Shown: in pieces, positions 44,600 through 53,646 of the stretch
Layout of the letters: each line of letters opens with the position of its first letter
Position numbering within the stretch: the first letter of the stretch is position 1
From: VRUE01 sp036276735
GTDB lineage: Bacteria > Actinomycetota > Thermoleophilia > Solirubrobacterales > 70-9
Assembly (NCBI GenBank): GCA_036276735.1
Contig: DASUOH010000025.1
Coordinates: forward strand, 1 to 64,000
DNA length: 64,000 bases
Reading direction: 5' to 3'
The notes under the pieces: model-generated
The model's input: the letters and a program-made list of their open reading frames with translations, nothing else
Told to the model about the DNA's origin: nothing
Databases searched by the model: none
Translations under genes and position numbers: made by a program

Positions 44600-47143
44600 G
44601 TGGTGAAAGGGCAGGAGGTTGAGCTTCGGCGCTATCTGCGCGCCCAGCGCGCGCTCGCCGCGCAGCTGATCGAAGGCGGCTCGCTCGACGAGGTTGCCGG
44701 CGGGTTCATCTCGACGGTGGCGACCTTGCTGCGCTGGAAGGCCGGCGCGCTTTGGGAGGTGCCACCGGGCGCCCGGGAGCTGCGCTTCGTCGCCGGCTGG
44801 AGCGAGCCCGGCGTCGAAGCCGAGCCGCTCTGGCAGCGCAGCCGCGAGCTCACCTTCGAGCCCGGCAGCGGCCTGCCCGGGATCGCCTGGGAGCGGGGCG
44901 AGATCCAGACCAGCCCCAACGTCGCCAGCGACCCGGCCTTCCGCCGCCACGAGGCCGCCGCCGAGACCGGCCTCACCGCTGCGCTGGCGATTCCGGTGCC
45001 GCTCGGGGCGCCGCAGAACGTCCTCGCGGTAGCCGAGTTCCACACCGACTCCTTCGAGTCGCTGCCGGGCGACCTCGAAGACCTGCTCGCCAGCTTCGGC
45101 GACCAGCTGGCGATGTTCCTCAACCGGCAGCGGGCCGACGTGTCGATCCGAACCAGCGAGCAGTTCAAATCCGCCGTCCTCACCTCGTCGCTCGACTGCG
45201 TCGTCGGCATGGACCACGAGGGCAAGGTGGTCGAGTTCAACGAGGCGGCCCAGGAGCTCTTCGGCTACGGCCGCGACGAGGCGATCGGCGAGGAACTGGC
45301 CGAGCTGATCGTCCCCGAGCACCTGCGCCAGCGCCACCGCGAGGGGCTGCGCCGCTACCTGGAGACGGGCGAGAAGGTCGTAATCGGCCAGCGGATCGAA
45401 CTGCCGGCCCACTGCAAGGGCGGCAGGATCGTGCCGGTCGAGCTGACCGTGACCCGAATCGCCGACTCCGAGCCGCCGCTCTTCACCGGCTTCCTGCGCG
45501 ACATCAGCGAGCGCAGCGAGGTCGAGCGGGTGCGCCACCACCTGGCCGAGGTCGTGCGCGGCACCCAGGACGCCGTGCTCAGCAAGGATCTGAACGGAAT
45601 CCTCACCTCCTGGAACCGGGGCGCCGAAGCGCTATACGGCTACACGGAGGAGGAGGCGATCGGCACCCACGTCTCCTTCATCGTCCCGGAGGACCACAAA
45701 AACGAGGAGATGCGGATCCTCGATCGGGTCAAGAGATCGGAACGGCTCGAGACCTACGAGACGGAGCGGATCCGCAAAGACGGCGCCCGGGTCGACGTCT
45801 CGCTGACCGTATCGCCGATCGAGCACCCGGTCCTGGGGATCGTCGGCGCCTCGGTGGTCGCCAGGGACATCACCGCGGAGCGGCGGCGGCGGCGCGCCCA
45901 GGAGTTCCTCGTCGCCGCGACCCGCGCCCTCGACGCCTCGCTCGACCCGAGAGAGACGGCGCGCTCGGTGGTCGAAGCTGCGGTGCCGGCGGTCGCCGAG
46001 CTCTGCGTGATCGACTTCGTCCGGGCCGACCGGTGCATCGGCGACAGCGTCGTCGCCGGGGTCGATCCGGCCGCCGCCGCGCGCCTCGAAGAGATCCGCC
46101 GTTCCTCGCCGCTCGATCCCGGCGGGGAGCATCCGGTCGCCCAGGTGCTCCGCGAGGACCGGCCGATGGTCTGGCCCGACCTGACCTCCTCGGAGTCGAT
46201 CGCCGAAGTGGCGCAGAACGACGAGCACCGGCAGTTGATGGCCGAGGCCGGCTACCGCTCGGCCGCGGTCGTGCCGCTGCGGGCGCGGGGGCGGACGCTC
46301 GGGGCGCTCTCCTTCCTGCACGCCCACAGCCACCTCCGCTACGACTCGGCCGACCTCGCGCTGCTCGCCGAGCTCGGCGACCGCGCGGCGCTGGCGCTCG
46401 ACAACGCTCGCCTTTACCAGGAACGCGCCCGCATCGTCCGCAACCTGCAGCGCGGGCTGCGGCCGCCGACTCCGGCGGACGTGCCGGGGCTCGACATCTC
46501 GGTGGTCTTCGAGGCGGCGGGCGAGGGCATCGAGGTGGGCGGCGACCTCTACGACGTCCTCCCCACCGAGGACGGCTGCTGGGTGCTGGTCGGCGACGTC
46601 GCCGGCAAGGGCAGCAGCGCCGCCGGCGTCTCGGTCGCGCTGCGGCACTCGGTCCGCGGCCTGACCCGCGAGCTGGAGCGCCCCGACGAGGTGCTGGTGC
46701 GGGTCAACGAGATGCTGCGCGAAGGAACGTCGCTGAACGACTTCGCGACGGCGTTGCTGATGCGGATGACCCGCAACGGCGAGGGCTGGCACGGGCAGCT
46801 GGCGGCCGCCGGCCACCCCGACGCGATCCACCTGACGAGCGACGGGCCCAGACAGCTGGGCGGAGGCGCGCTGCTGGGCGCGCTGGCCAGGACGGAGGTG
46901 GCGAGCCACTCGCTCGCGGTCGGCCCTGGCGACACCCTGCTCCTCTACACCGACGGCTGGCTCGAGGCCGGGCCGGTCGAGCGGCACTGCGAACCCGCCA
47001 GGCTCGCCGAGATGGCACACGGGTTCGCCGACGAGGCGCTGGGCGAGATGATCGACCGGCTGCGCGGCGACGCCGTCGCCCGCGGCGGCGGCCGCCTCCG
47101 CGACGACATGGTGATCCTGGCGCTGCGGCCGGTCTCTGGCTAG
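44600..47143 (+). CDS. GAF-PAS-PAS-GAF-SpoIIE-type PP2C phosphatase
   Basis: An 847-residue cytoplasmic signal protein. Domain order: GAF (about 20-180), PAS (185-305, FNEAAQELFGYGRDEAIG), PAS (312-430, WNRGAEALYGYTEEEAIG), GAF (435-605) and a C-terminal RsbU/SpoIIE phosphatase domain with metal-site residues in VGGDLYDV, VGDVAGKGSSAAG and GGRLRDDMVILAL. Such proteins usually dephosphorylate an anti-sigma-factor antagonist and so switch a stress sigma factor in response to light, redox or small ligands. There is no kinase or antagonist gene next to it. It follows cutA by 15 nt. Confidence 0.9.
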   Translation: MVKGQEVELRRYLRAQRALAAQLIEGGSLDEVAGGFISTVATLLRWKAGALWEVPPGARELRFVAGWSEPGVEAEPLWQRSRELTFEPGSGLPGIAWERGEIQTSPNVASDPAFRRHEAAAETGLTAALAIPVPLGAPQNVLAVAEFHTDSFESLPGDLEDLLASFGDQLAMFLNRQRADVSIRTSEQFKSAVLTSSLDCVVGMDHEGKVVEFNEAAQELFGYGRDEAIGEELAELIVPEHLRQRHREGLRRYLETGEKVVIGQRIELPAHCKGGRIVPVELTVTRIADSEPPLFTGFLRDISERSEVERVRHHLAEVVRGTQDAVLSKDLNGILTSWNRGAEALYGYTEEEAIGTHVSFIVPEDHKNEEMRILDRVKRSERLETYETERIRKDGARVDVSLTVSPIEHPVLGIVGASVVARDITAERRRRRAQEFLVAATRALDASLDPRETARSVVEAAVPAVAELCVIDFVRADRCIGDSVVAGVDPAAAARLEEIRRSSPLDPGGEHPVAQVLREDRPMVWPDLTSSESIAEVAQNDEHRQLMAEAGYRSAAVVPLRARGRTLGALSFLHAHSHLRYDSADLALLAELGDRAALALDNARLYQERARIVRNLQRGLRPPTPADVPGLDISVVFEAAGEGIEVGGDLYDVLPTEDGCWVLVGDVAGKGSSAAGVSVALRHSVRGLTRELERPDEVLVRVNEMLREGTSLNDFATALLMRMTRNGEGWHGQLAAAGHPDAIHLTSDGPRQLGGGALLGALARTEVASHSLAVGPGDTLLLYTDGWLEAGPVERHCEPARLAEMAHGFADEALGEMIDRLRGDAVARGGGRLRDDMVILALRPVSG

Positions 47144-47147
47144 GAGG

Positions 47148-48779
47148 TCAGCGGCGGGCCCGCGGGTCGCCGCGCCGCACGACCTCGAACTGCCCCATCA
47201 GGCCGTGGTCCTCGTGGTCGAGCATGTGGCAGTGGAACGGGAAGTTGCCGGTGTAGTCGGCGAAGCGGCCGGCGACCAGGATCCGTTCGCCGGGATGGAC
47301 GAAGAAGGTCTCCTTCAAGCAGTCTTCGAAGGGCGGTGGGCGGCGGCCGTCGCGGGCCAGCAGGTACCAGTCGGTGTGGTGCATGTGCATGACGTGGGCG
47401 ACGCCGGTGCGGTTGACCAGCTCCCAGGTCTCGGTGGTGCCGAGCGCCGGGAAGGCCTCCGAGCGGGCCGGGTTGAAGGTGCGCCCGTTGAGCAGCCAGG
47501 TGGTCTTGAAGGCGCCGCCGATCGAGATCGTCCAGGTCCGGTCCGGCTCGCGGGCGCCCCGCTCGTAGGCGCGGCCGGCGGCCTCCGCCCAGGCGGGGAG
47601 CGGCCGCAGCTGACGTGGCACGCGGCTGCGGTCGCGGACGCGGCCGGGAGCGACGCGGAACTGCATCAGCGCGCCGACGTAGGGGCGGGCGCCGGCGCCG
47701 GCCCGCCGGTCGCGCAGCGGCCCGCTGCGCAGCTCGACCGCACCGCCGCCCTCACCGGAGAAGTCGACGACGACCTCGGTCCTCTCCCCCGGCCCGATCA
47801 GGACGCGGCGGCGGCGCAGCGGCTTCGGCATCAAGCCGCTGTCGGTGCCGATCTGGACCAGCGGGGAGCCGTTGGAGAGATAGACGTTGTAGGAGCGGAA
47901 GCTGGAGACGTTGAGGAGGCGCAGCCGGTAGCGGCGCGCCTCGACGCGGTGATGCGGCATGTACGCGCCGTTGACGAGGACGCGGGCGCCGTTGACGCCG
48001 TCGGCCGGCGGCCGCTGCGCGCCGAAGGGGTCGGCGAGCTGGTTGCGGCGTCCGAAGCTGCGGTCGGCGATCGTCAGGGCGAGGTCGCGCTCGCCCTCGG
48101 GCAGCGGCAGCGAGCGCTCGAAGTCGTCCTCGACGATCCACATCCCGGCCAGCCCGCGCCAGACGTTGATCCTGGTCCGGTCGAGGCGGTGGTCGTGGTA
48201 CCACTGGAAGGCCGCCCGTTCGGGCTTGCCCTCCTCCATCAAGTCGTAGATGTAAGTGCGGCTGCCGCCCGGCTCGATCAGGAGGTCGTTGCCGGACTGG
48301 CGCGGCGTCAGCCCGTAGGGGATGCGGCAGTAGAAGGAGCGCGGCTGGGAGCGGGTCAACCCGCCGGGCTGGCCGTCGTGGCGGCTGCTGTTGTGGCCGC
48401 CGTGGAGGTGGACGGTCAGCTCGCCGGCCCCAGGCGGCAGGCGGTGGTGGAAGGTGACCTCGGTCCGCTGGCCGGCGGGCCGCCTCACCGTCGGTCCGGG
48501 GAAGCTGCCGCCGTAGGTCCACATCCGGGTCCTCTCGCCGGGCAGGATCTGCAGGTCGGCCTCGCGGATCGGGATCTCGAGGCGGGCGCCGGTCAGCTCG
48601 CGCGGGATCGGCAGCTCGGCCTCGAAGGGGCGCGGGCCGGAGCGGCGGCCGGACGAGCGCGCTGCGGCGCGAGCCGCCGGCCGCGCCCCGGACGAGGCGC
48701 CGCTGCTGGCGCCCCCGAGGGGGAGCAGCGCGGCGAGGGCGCCGCCGCCCAGGGCGCCGAGAAAACCTCGGCGCCCCAG
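47148..48779 (-). CDS. Multicopper oxidase with Tat-type leader; start codon unclear
   Basis: Copper sites are complete: HLHGG, WYHDH, HVMHMHHTDW and FHCHMLDHEDHGLMG. Three cupredoxin domains are present. The first standard start is ATG 48524 (MWTYGG), but in-frame sequence before it encodes a convincing Tat leader (LGRRGFLGALGGGALAALLPLGG) and the first beta strands. Between the in-frame TGA at 48813-48815 and that leader there is no ATG, GTG or TTG; a CTG at 48779 is used here provisionally. The TGA is the stop of the cupredoxin gene, which is in the same frame. The enzyme is probably exported and oxidises Cu(I), Mn(II) or phenols. Confidence 0.82.
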   Translation of the reverse strand: MGRRGFLGALGGGALAALLPLGGASSGASSGARPAARAAARSSGRRSGPRPFEAELPIPRELTGARLEIPIREADLQILPGERTRMWTYGGSFPGPTVRRPAGQRTEVTFHHRLPPGAGELTVHLHGGHNSSRHDGQPGGLTRSQPRSFYCRIPYGLTPRQSGNDLLIEPGGSRTYIYDLMEEGKPERAAFQWYHDHRLDRTRINVWRGLAGMWIVEDDFERSLPLPEGERDLALTIADRSFGRRNQLADPFGAQRPPADGVNGARVLVNGAYMPHHRVEARRYRLRLLNVSSFRSYNVYLSNGSPLVQIGTDSGLMPKPLRRRRVLIGPGERTEVVVDFSGEGGGAVELRSGPLRDRRAGAGARPYVGALMQFRVAPGRVRDRSRVPRQLRPLPAWAEAAGRAYERGAREPDRTWTISIGGAFKTTWLLNGRTFNPARSEAFPALGTTETWELVNRTGVAHVMHMHHTDWYLLARDGRRPPPFEDCLKETFFVHPGERILVAGRFADYTGNFPFHCHMLDHEDHGLMGQFEVVRRGDPRARR

Positions 48780-48812
48780 GGGGGGCTCAGATGACTGCTG
48801 CCCAGACGTCGC

Positions 48813-49391
48813 TCAGCCGGTCGGGACGGGCGAAGGGGTCACGACGGTCGAACCCTGCATCCAGGGATGGATCGCGCAGAGGAAATAGATACGCGTGTCC
48901 GTCGCCCCGGCCGTAACCGGCGGCGAGAACGTCACCGGCTGCGCGAACGAGGTTCCCGGTTTGTTGCCGGTGAACCAGGAGTCGCCCTCGCGGCTGTTGT
49001 TGCCGAGCGTGTCCCAGCCGGCCAGGCCGGCTTCGGCCGGGTTCTCTTTCACCGGACCGTTGCCTTTGACGCCGTGCCAGCGGGCGATCGACCGGCAGAT
49101 GTGCCCTTTGGCGAAGCAGCGTTTGCGCGCATTCGGGGTCTTCGGCAGCGAGCCTTTGGTGACCAGCGAGAACGTGTGCGGACCGAATTTACGCGGGTCG
49201 CTCTGGTTGACGACTTTCAGCTCTTCGCCGGCCGCGACCGATTTGGGGGCGACGAAGCGCAGGCCTTTTTTGTCGGCCTTCATGACGATCGTGGCGCCGC
49301 TGGCAAAGGCGGGCACGAGGGCCAGGGTGAGCAGCGCCGCCGCACCCGCGAGGAGGGCGAGCGGACGACGGCGATTGGCGAGTCGGGTCAC
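48813..49391 (-). CDS. Secreted cupredoxin (plastocyanin/azurin-like)
   Basis: A 192-residue exported protein, GTG start at 49391, signal peptide to about residue 32 (ALVPAFASG). Type 1 copper ligands are His72 (FGPHTFSLV), then Cys172, His175 and Met178 in CAIHPWMQG. A Cys-rich insertion (RKRCFAKGHICRSI) lies between. It probably shuttles electrons to the multicopper oxidase encoded immediately downstream in the same frame, or works with it in copper handling. Diverges from the phosphoesterase gene by 39 nt. Confidence 0.85.
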   Translation of the reverse strand: MTRLANRRRPLALLAGAAALLTLALVPAFASGATIVMKADKKGLRFVAPKSVAAGEELKVVNQSDPRKFGPHTFSLVTKGSLPKTPNARKRCFAKGHICRSIARWHGVKGNGPVKENPAEAGLAGWDTLGNNSREGDSWFTGNKPGTSFAQPVTFSPPVTAGATDTRIYFLCAIHPWMQGSTVVTPSPVPTG

Positions 49392-49430
49392 GTAGCTTCC
49401 TTTCAGATCGTTTCGAGCAGGATCTCAAAC

Positions 49431-49916
49431 TTGAGAACAGCAGTCATCTCAGACACCCATATGCCGAAGGGCGGACGGCGACTTCCGGACCGCTGCCTGG
49501 AGGCGATCGCCGCCTCCGACGCCGTCATCCACGCCGGCGACTTCTCGACCGTGGGCGTACTGCGTGAGATCGAGGCGATCGGTCCCCCGGTCCACGCCGT
49601 CCACGGCAACGTCGACGACGCCGAGCTGCGCCGGGCGCTGCCTGAGGCACTGCAGATCGACCTGGGCGGCCGCACGGTCGCCATCCTCCACGACGCCGGC
49701 CCGACCAAGGGCCGGCTGGAGCGCCTGCGATTGCGCTTCCCCGACGCGGATGCGGCGGTCTTCGGTCACAGCCACCTGCCGCTGCACGAGAAGGCCGCCG
49801 GCTTCCAGATCTTCAACCCAGGCAGCCCCACCGAGCGCCGCCGCGCCCCCCGTCACTCGATGGGCCTCCTCCACGCCGATCGTGATGGCCTGCGCTTCGA
49901 GCACGTCTGGCTGTAG
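49431..49916 (+). CDS. YfcE/MJ0936-type metallophosphoesterase
   Basis: A 161-residue calcineurin-like phosphoesterase, TTG start at 49431 giving MRTAVISDTHMPKGG. All metal motifs are visible: SDTH, HAGDFS, HGNVDD, LHDAG and FGHSHLP, and NPGSPTERR near the end. Such small enzymes cleave phosphodiesters such as cAMP or model substrates; the natural one is unknown. The frame is open upstream across the cupredoxin gene, but that part is only antisense to it. Confidence 0.87.
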   Translation: MRTAVISDTHMPKGGRRLPDRCLEAIAASDAVIHAGDFSTVGVLREIEAIGPPVHAVHGNVDDAELRRALPEALQIDLGGRTVAILHDAGPTKGRLERLRLRFPDADAAVFGHSHLPLHEKAAGFQIFNPGSPTERRRAPRHSMGLLHADRDGLRFEHVWL

Positions 49917-49926
49917 TCCAATCACC

Positions 49927-49966
49927 TTGTTTATGATTTTAAGAGGTTTGCGGTTAGGGTAAACAA
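49927..49966. promoter_or_regulatory. Inverted repeat upstream of the AbiE-like pair
   Basis: TTGTTTA (49927-49933) and TAAACAA (49960-49966) are complementary and 26 nt apart, in a strikingly AT-rich stretch of about 70 nt before the TTG start at 49983. AbiEi-type antitoxins are known to bind inverted repeats in their own promoter, so this is a candidate site. Confidence 0.45.
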
Positions 49967-49982
49967 AAGGAAAATCGGAAAC

Positions 49983-51131
49983 TTGTCTGATATCTTCTCG
50001 TTTGTGGCGACCGCAAACGCTACCTATCCGCAAACCGATCTCGTAGAGAGTGCGATCGGTTGGTTCCGTACCAGGCTTCCGGCCACCTGGAGCGTCGAAC
50101 GCACCGTTCGCGAGCTGCCCACGAGCCGCGGTGAGACGGAGACCGTCGACTCCCTGATCGCCGTCGGTGCGCCCCACGCCGGCTCCGCGACCCTGGCCGT
50201 CGAGTCGCGAAGCGCATTCTCGCCCCGCGACGCCCGAGCGCTGATGCCGCGGCTCGCGCGGGTCGTCCGGGGCATCAGCGGCAACACGCCACTGCTGGTG
50301 GTCGCTCCCTGGCTCAGTGAGCGCAGTCGCGAGACGCTTGCCGAGGAGGGCGTCAACTACCTCGACCTGACGGGCAACGCGCTGGTGCGCCTCGATCACC
50401 CTGCCCTCTTCCTGCAGTCGACCGGAGCGGCACGAAACCCGGAGCCCGGGAGTCGCGGCCAGGCCAAGGCGACCGGCACCAAGGCAGCGCGGCTCCTGCG
50501 CCTGCTGATCGACGTCCGTCCTCCCTACGGAGTCCGCCAGCTCGCGGCGGCCTCAGGGCTCACCGCCGGCTACGTCTCCCAGATCCTCAGCACCCTCGAC
50601 CGGGAGGCCCTGATCGACCGAAGCTCGAGGGGAATCGTCGAAGACGTGGACCCGTTCGGGCTGTTGCGTCGCTGGACGCGGAACTACGACGTGTTCTCGA
50701 GCAACCGAGCCGAGGCCTTCATCGCGCCGCTTGGCTTCGAGGATCTTTTGGAACGTCTCGCCGACGGAGTCGGCCAGCGGGTCGCGCTGACCGGATCGCG
50801 GGCGGCCGCCAGGCTGGCGCCTGTCACCGCCCCCGCGACCGTCATGAGCTATTGCGATGCCCCAGGCGCCCTGGCCGAGCAGCTTGACCTGCTTCCTTCT
50901 GAGGAGGGATCCAACGTCTTCCTGCTCGCGCCCTATGACGACTGCGTCTGGCAACGCACGGCGACGGTGGCCGGCCTGCGCTTCGTGGCGCCCAGCCAGG
51001 TCGCGGCCGATTGCCTCACCGGCAACGGGCGAATGCCCGTCGAGGGCGAGGCGCTGCTCGAGTGGATGCGGCAGGACGAAGCGCGCTGGCGCTTTCCCGA
51101 CCTCGAGGCCGCTCGCGAGGCGAGCACTTGA
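49983..51131 (+). CDS. AbiEi-like winged-helix antitoxin candidate
   Basis: A 382-residue protein. Residues 60-145 form a conserved-looking alpha/beta domain (LAVESRSAFSPRDARALMPRL, PLLVVAPWLSERSRETLAEEGVNYLDLTGNALV); residues 165-225 are a winged helix (VRQLAAASGLTAGYVSQILSTLDREALIDRSSRG); the C-terminal part has VALTGSRAAARLAP and ends in a helical tail. The match is to type IV antitoxin AbiEi-like proteins. Its TGA overlaps the TTG of the nucleotidyltransferase gene by 3 nt, the typical antitoxin-then-toxin order. The upstream inverted repeat suggests autoregulation. Confidence 0.72.
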   Translation: MSDIFSFVATANATYPQTDLVESAIGWFRTRLPATWSVERTVRELPTSRGETETVDSLIAVGAPHAGSATLAVESRSAFSPRDARALMPRLARVVRGISGNTPLLVVAPWLSERSRETLAEEGVNYLDLTGNALVRLDHPALFLQSTGAARNPEPGSRGQAKATGTKAARLLRLLIDVRPPYGVRQLAAASGLTAGYVSQILSTLDREALIDRSSRGIVEDVDPFGLLRRWTRNYDVFSSNRAEAFIAPLGFEDLLERLADGVGQRVALTGSRAAARLAPVTAPATVMSYCDAPGALAEQLDLLPSEEGSNVFLLAPYDDCVWQRTATVAGLRFVAPSQVAADCLTGNGRMPVEGEALLEWMRQDEARWRFPDLEAAREAST

Positions 51132-52012
51132 CGCCCTCCCAGCCGCCTGCTCCGGAGTACGTCGCGGCACGCCGAGTGCTCCTAGACGCCCTCGAGGCGC
51201 TCGGGCCGCATCGCGGCGCGTTGATCGTCGCGGGCGCCCAGGCGATCTATCTCCAGACCGGCGCCAACCGGCTCCCGATCTCCGAGTACACCACCGACGG
51301 CGACCTGACGCTCGACCCCACCGAGCTGCCCGATGCCCCGCGGCTCTCGTCGTTGATGGAAGCGGCGGGGTTCAGGCTCGCCCAGCGAAGCGGAGCCTCC
51401 GAGCCGGGAACGTGGACGAAGCAGGAGCTCATCGAGGGCGTGGTGGCAGACGTGCCGGTCGACCTGATCGTTCCGACTGGCGTCGCGCCGCCCGCCGGAC
51501 GGCGCGGCGCGCGCCTCGGCTCCCATGGCTCACAGGCGGCGCGAAAGGCCGTCGGCCTCGAGGGCGCGCTGCTCGACAACCGGCGGATGCAAATCGGCTC
51601 GCTCGACGACGAAGACCCTCGCTCCTTCGAGGTGCGCGTCGCGGGCCTGGCGGCCCTTTTCGTGAGCAAGCTGCACAAGCTCGCCGACCGGGCCGAAGGA
51701 GAGGGCGCCAAGCGACTCTTCAACAAGGACGCCTCCGACGTCGTCCAGATCATGCGGTCGGTGCTGCCCCGGGAACTTGCCGAGACCCTCGCCGTCTTGA
51801 AGGCCGATCCGGTCGCCGGTCCCCCGACCGAGCAGGCGATGGCCTATCTGCAGAGCCTCTTCGGCGGGCGGGCGAGCCTGGGGATCTCGATGGCGGCCGA
51901 CGCCCTGCGCAGGGCAGTGCCGGAGGAACGCATTCGGGCGATCTGCCTCGCCTACGTCTCGGAGCTCGAACGCTCCCTCGGCCGCGACCGCCGAGCGGTC
52001 GCCGACGACTAG
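51128..52012 (+). CDS. AbiEii-like nucleotidyltransferase, putative toxin
   Basis: A 294-residue protein with the nucleotidyltransferase core of the AbiEii/MenT type: VAGAQAIYLQTG as the glycine-containing helix and strand, then TTDGDLTLD with Asp57 and Asp59 as the metal pair, VPVDLIVP as the third-acid strand, and LAALFVSKLHKLADR downstream. Relatives add nucleotides to tRNA or use GTP. It begins inside the stop codon of the AbiEi-like gene (TTGA). The pair is a candidate type IV or AbiE-like phage-defence module. Its end overlaps the convergent permease gene by 4 nt. Confidence 0.75.
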   Translation: MTPSQPPAPEYVAARRVLLDALEALGPHRGALIVAGAQAIYLQTGANRLPISEYTTDGDLTLDPTELPDAPRLSSLMEAAGFRLAQRSGASEPGTWTKQELIEGVVADVPVDLIVPTGVAPPAGRRGARLGSHGSQAARKAVGLEGALLDNRRMQIGSLDDEDPRSFEVRVAGLAALFVSKLHKLADRAEGEGAKRLFNKDASDVVQIMRSVLPRELAETLAVLKADPVAGPPTEQAMAYLQSLFGGRASLGISMAADALRRAVPEERIRAICLAYVSELERSLGRDRRAVADD

Positions 52013-52776
52013 GCGCGCAACCGGTAGCCGCGCATGAAGAGGCGCAGGTTGAGCGCGAAGAGCGCTGCCGTGGCCGCGGTCAGGGCCAGCAGCGAGAGGG
52101 CGATGCTGGCCTCGCTGTAACCGAGGAAGCCGTAGCGGACCAGGTTGATCATGTAGTAGATCGGGTTGAAGTGGGTGAGGGTCTGGAACGGCTCGGGCAG
52201 CAGCGAGGCCGAGTAGAAGACGCCGCCGAGGAAGATCAACGGCTGCAGGACGAAGGTCTGGGCGAAGGCGACGTCGTCGAACTGTTCGGCGCGTACGCCG
52301 ATCAGCACCCCAAGCAGCGAGAAGAAGAGCCCAACCAGGAAGAGGGAGGGGATCAGGACGAGGAAGTGCTCGACCGGCAGGTCGACGAGGAAGGAGGCCG
52401 CGATGAAAGTGAGGGAAGCGACCGCGAGCCCGCGCATGAAGCCGCCGAAGGCGAAGGCGAGCAGCAGCTCCAGCGGCGACGCCGGCGAGGAGAGCTGGTC
52501 CTGGATCGCCCCCTGGAACTTCTGCTGGAGGATCGAGGAGGAGTTGTTGGTGAACGCGTTGATCGACCAGGCCATCATGATCAGGCCCGGAATGACGAAG
52601 ACGACGTAGTCGATCCCGTGCAGCTGGTCGATCCGCGTGCCGAGCGCGGCGCCGAAGACGGAGATGTAGAGGAAGGTTTCGAGCAGCGGCGCGCCGATCG
52701 TCTGCTTCTTGATCTTCAGGAAGCGGTTCGCCTCGCGGCGCCACAGCGTGAAGAGGCGGATCTGGGCGGCGGTCAT
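52009..52776 (-). CDS. ABC-2 type transporter permease
   Basis: A 255-residue membrane protein with six helices and the ABC-2 pattern: LWRREANRFLKIKKQTIGAPLLETFLYISVFG, VIPGLIMMAWSINAFTNNSSSILQQKFQGAIQD and FLGGVFYSASLLPEPFQTLTHFNPIYYMINLVRYGFLG. It works with the ATPase encoded 13 nt upstream as a drug, lipid or polysaccharide exporter. The substrate is unknown. Confidence 0.88.
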   Translation of the reverse strand: MTAAQIRLFTLWRREANRFLKIKKQTIGAPLLETFLYISVFGAALGTRIDQLHGIDYVVFVIPGLIMMAWSINAFTNNSSSILQQKFQGAIQDQLSSPASPLELLLAFAFGGFMRGLAVASLTFIAASFLVDLPVEHFLVLIPSLFLVGLFFSLLGVLIGVRAEQFDDVAFAQTFVLQPLIFLGGVFYSASLLPEPFQTLTHFNPIYYMINLVRYGFLGYSEASIALSLLALTAATAALFALNLRLFMRGYRLRA

Positions 52777-52789
52777 GCGGTCACCTCGC

Positions 52790-53597
<808 letters not shown>

Positions 53598-53608
<11 letters not shown>

Positions 53609-53641
53609 CGACCACCCCCCACGGTGGTCGATATCCGATGC
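53598..53641 (-). promoter_or_regulatory. Inverted repeat covering the start codon of the ABC ATPase gene
   Basis: The arms 53598-53616 and 53623-53641 match at 17 of 19 positions, with a perfect 10-bp middle part (ATCGACCACC and GGTGGTCGAT) and a 6-nt loop. In the mRNA the AUG at 53608-53606 falls in the 3' arm. It might be a translation-blocking hairpin, an operator, or the terminator of the upstream secreted-protein gene (which ends at 53647). Confidence 0.45.
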
Positions 53642-53646
53642 GCCGT

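Noticed and set aside
48867..49430. Long N-terminal extension of the phosphoesterase across the cupredoxin gene
   Set aside because: That part is antisense to a well-supported cupredoxin and has no domain; the family begins at the SDTH strand, matching TTG 49431.
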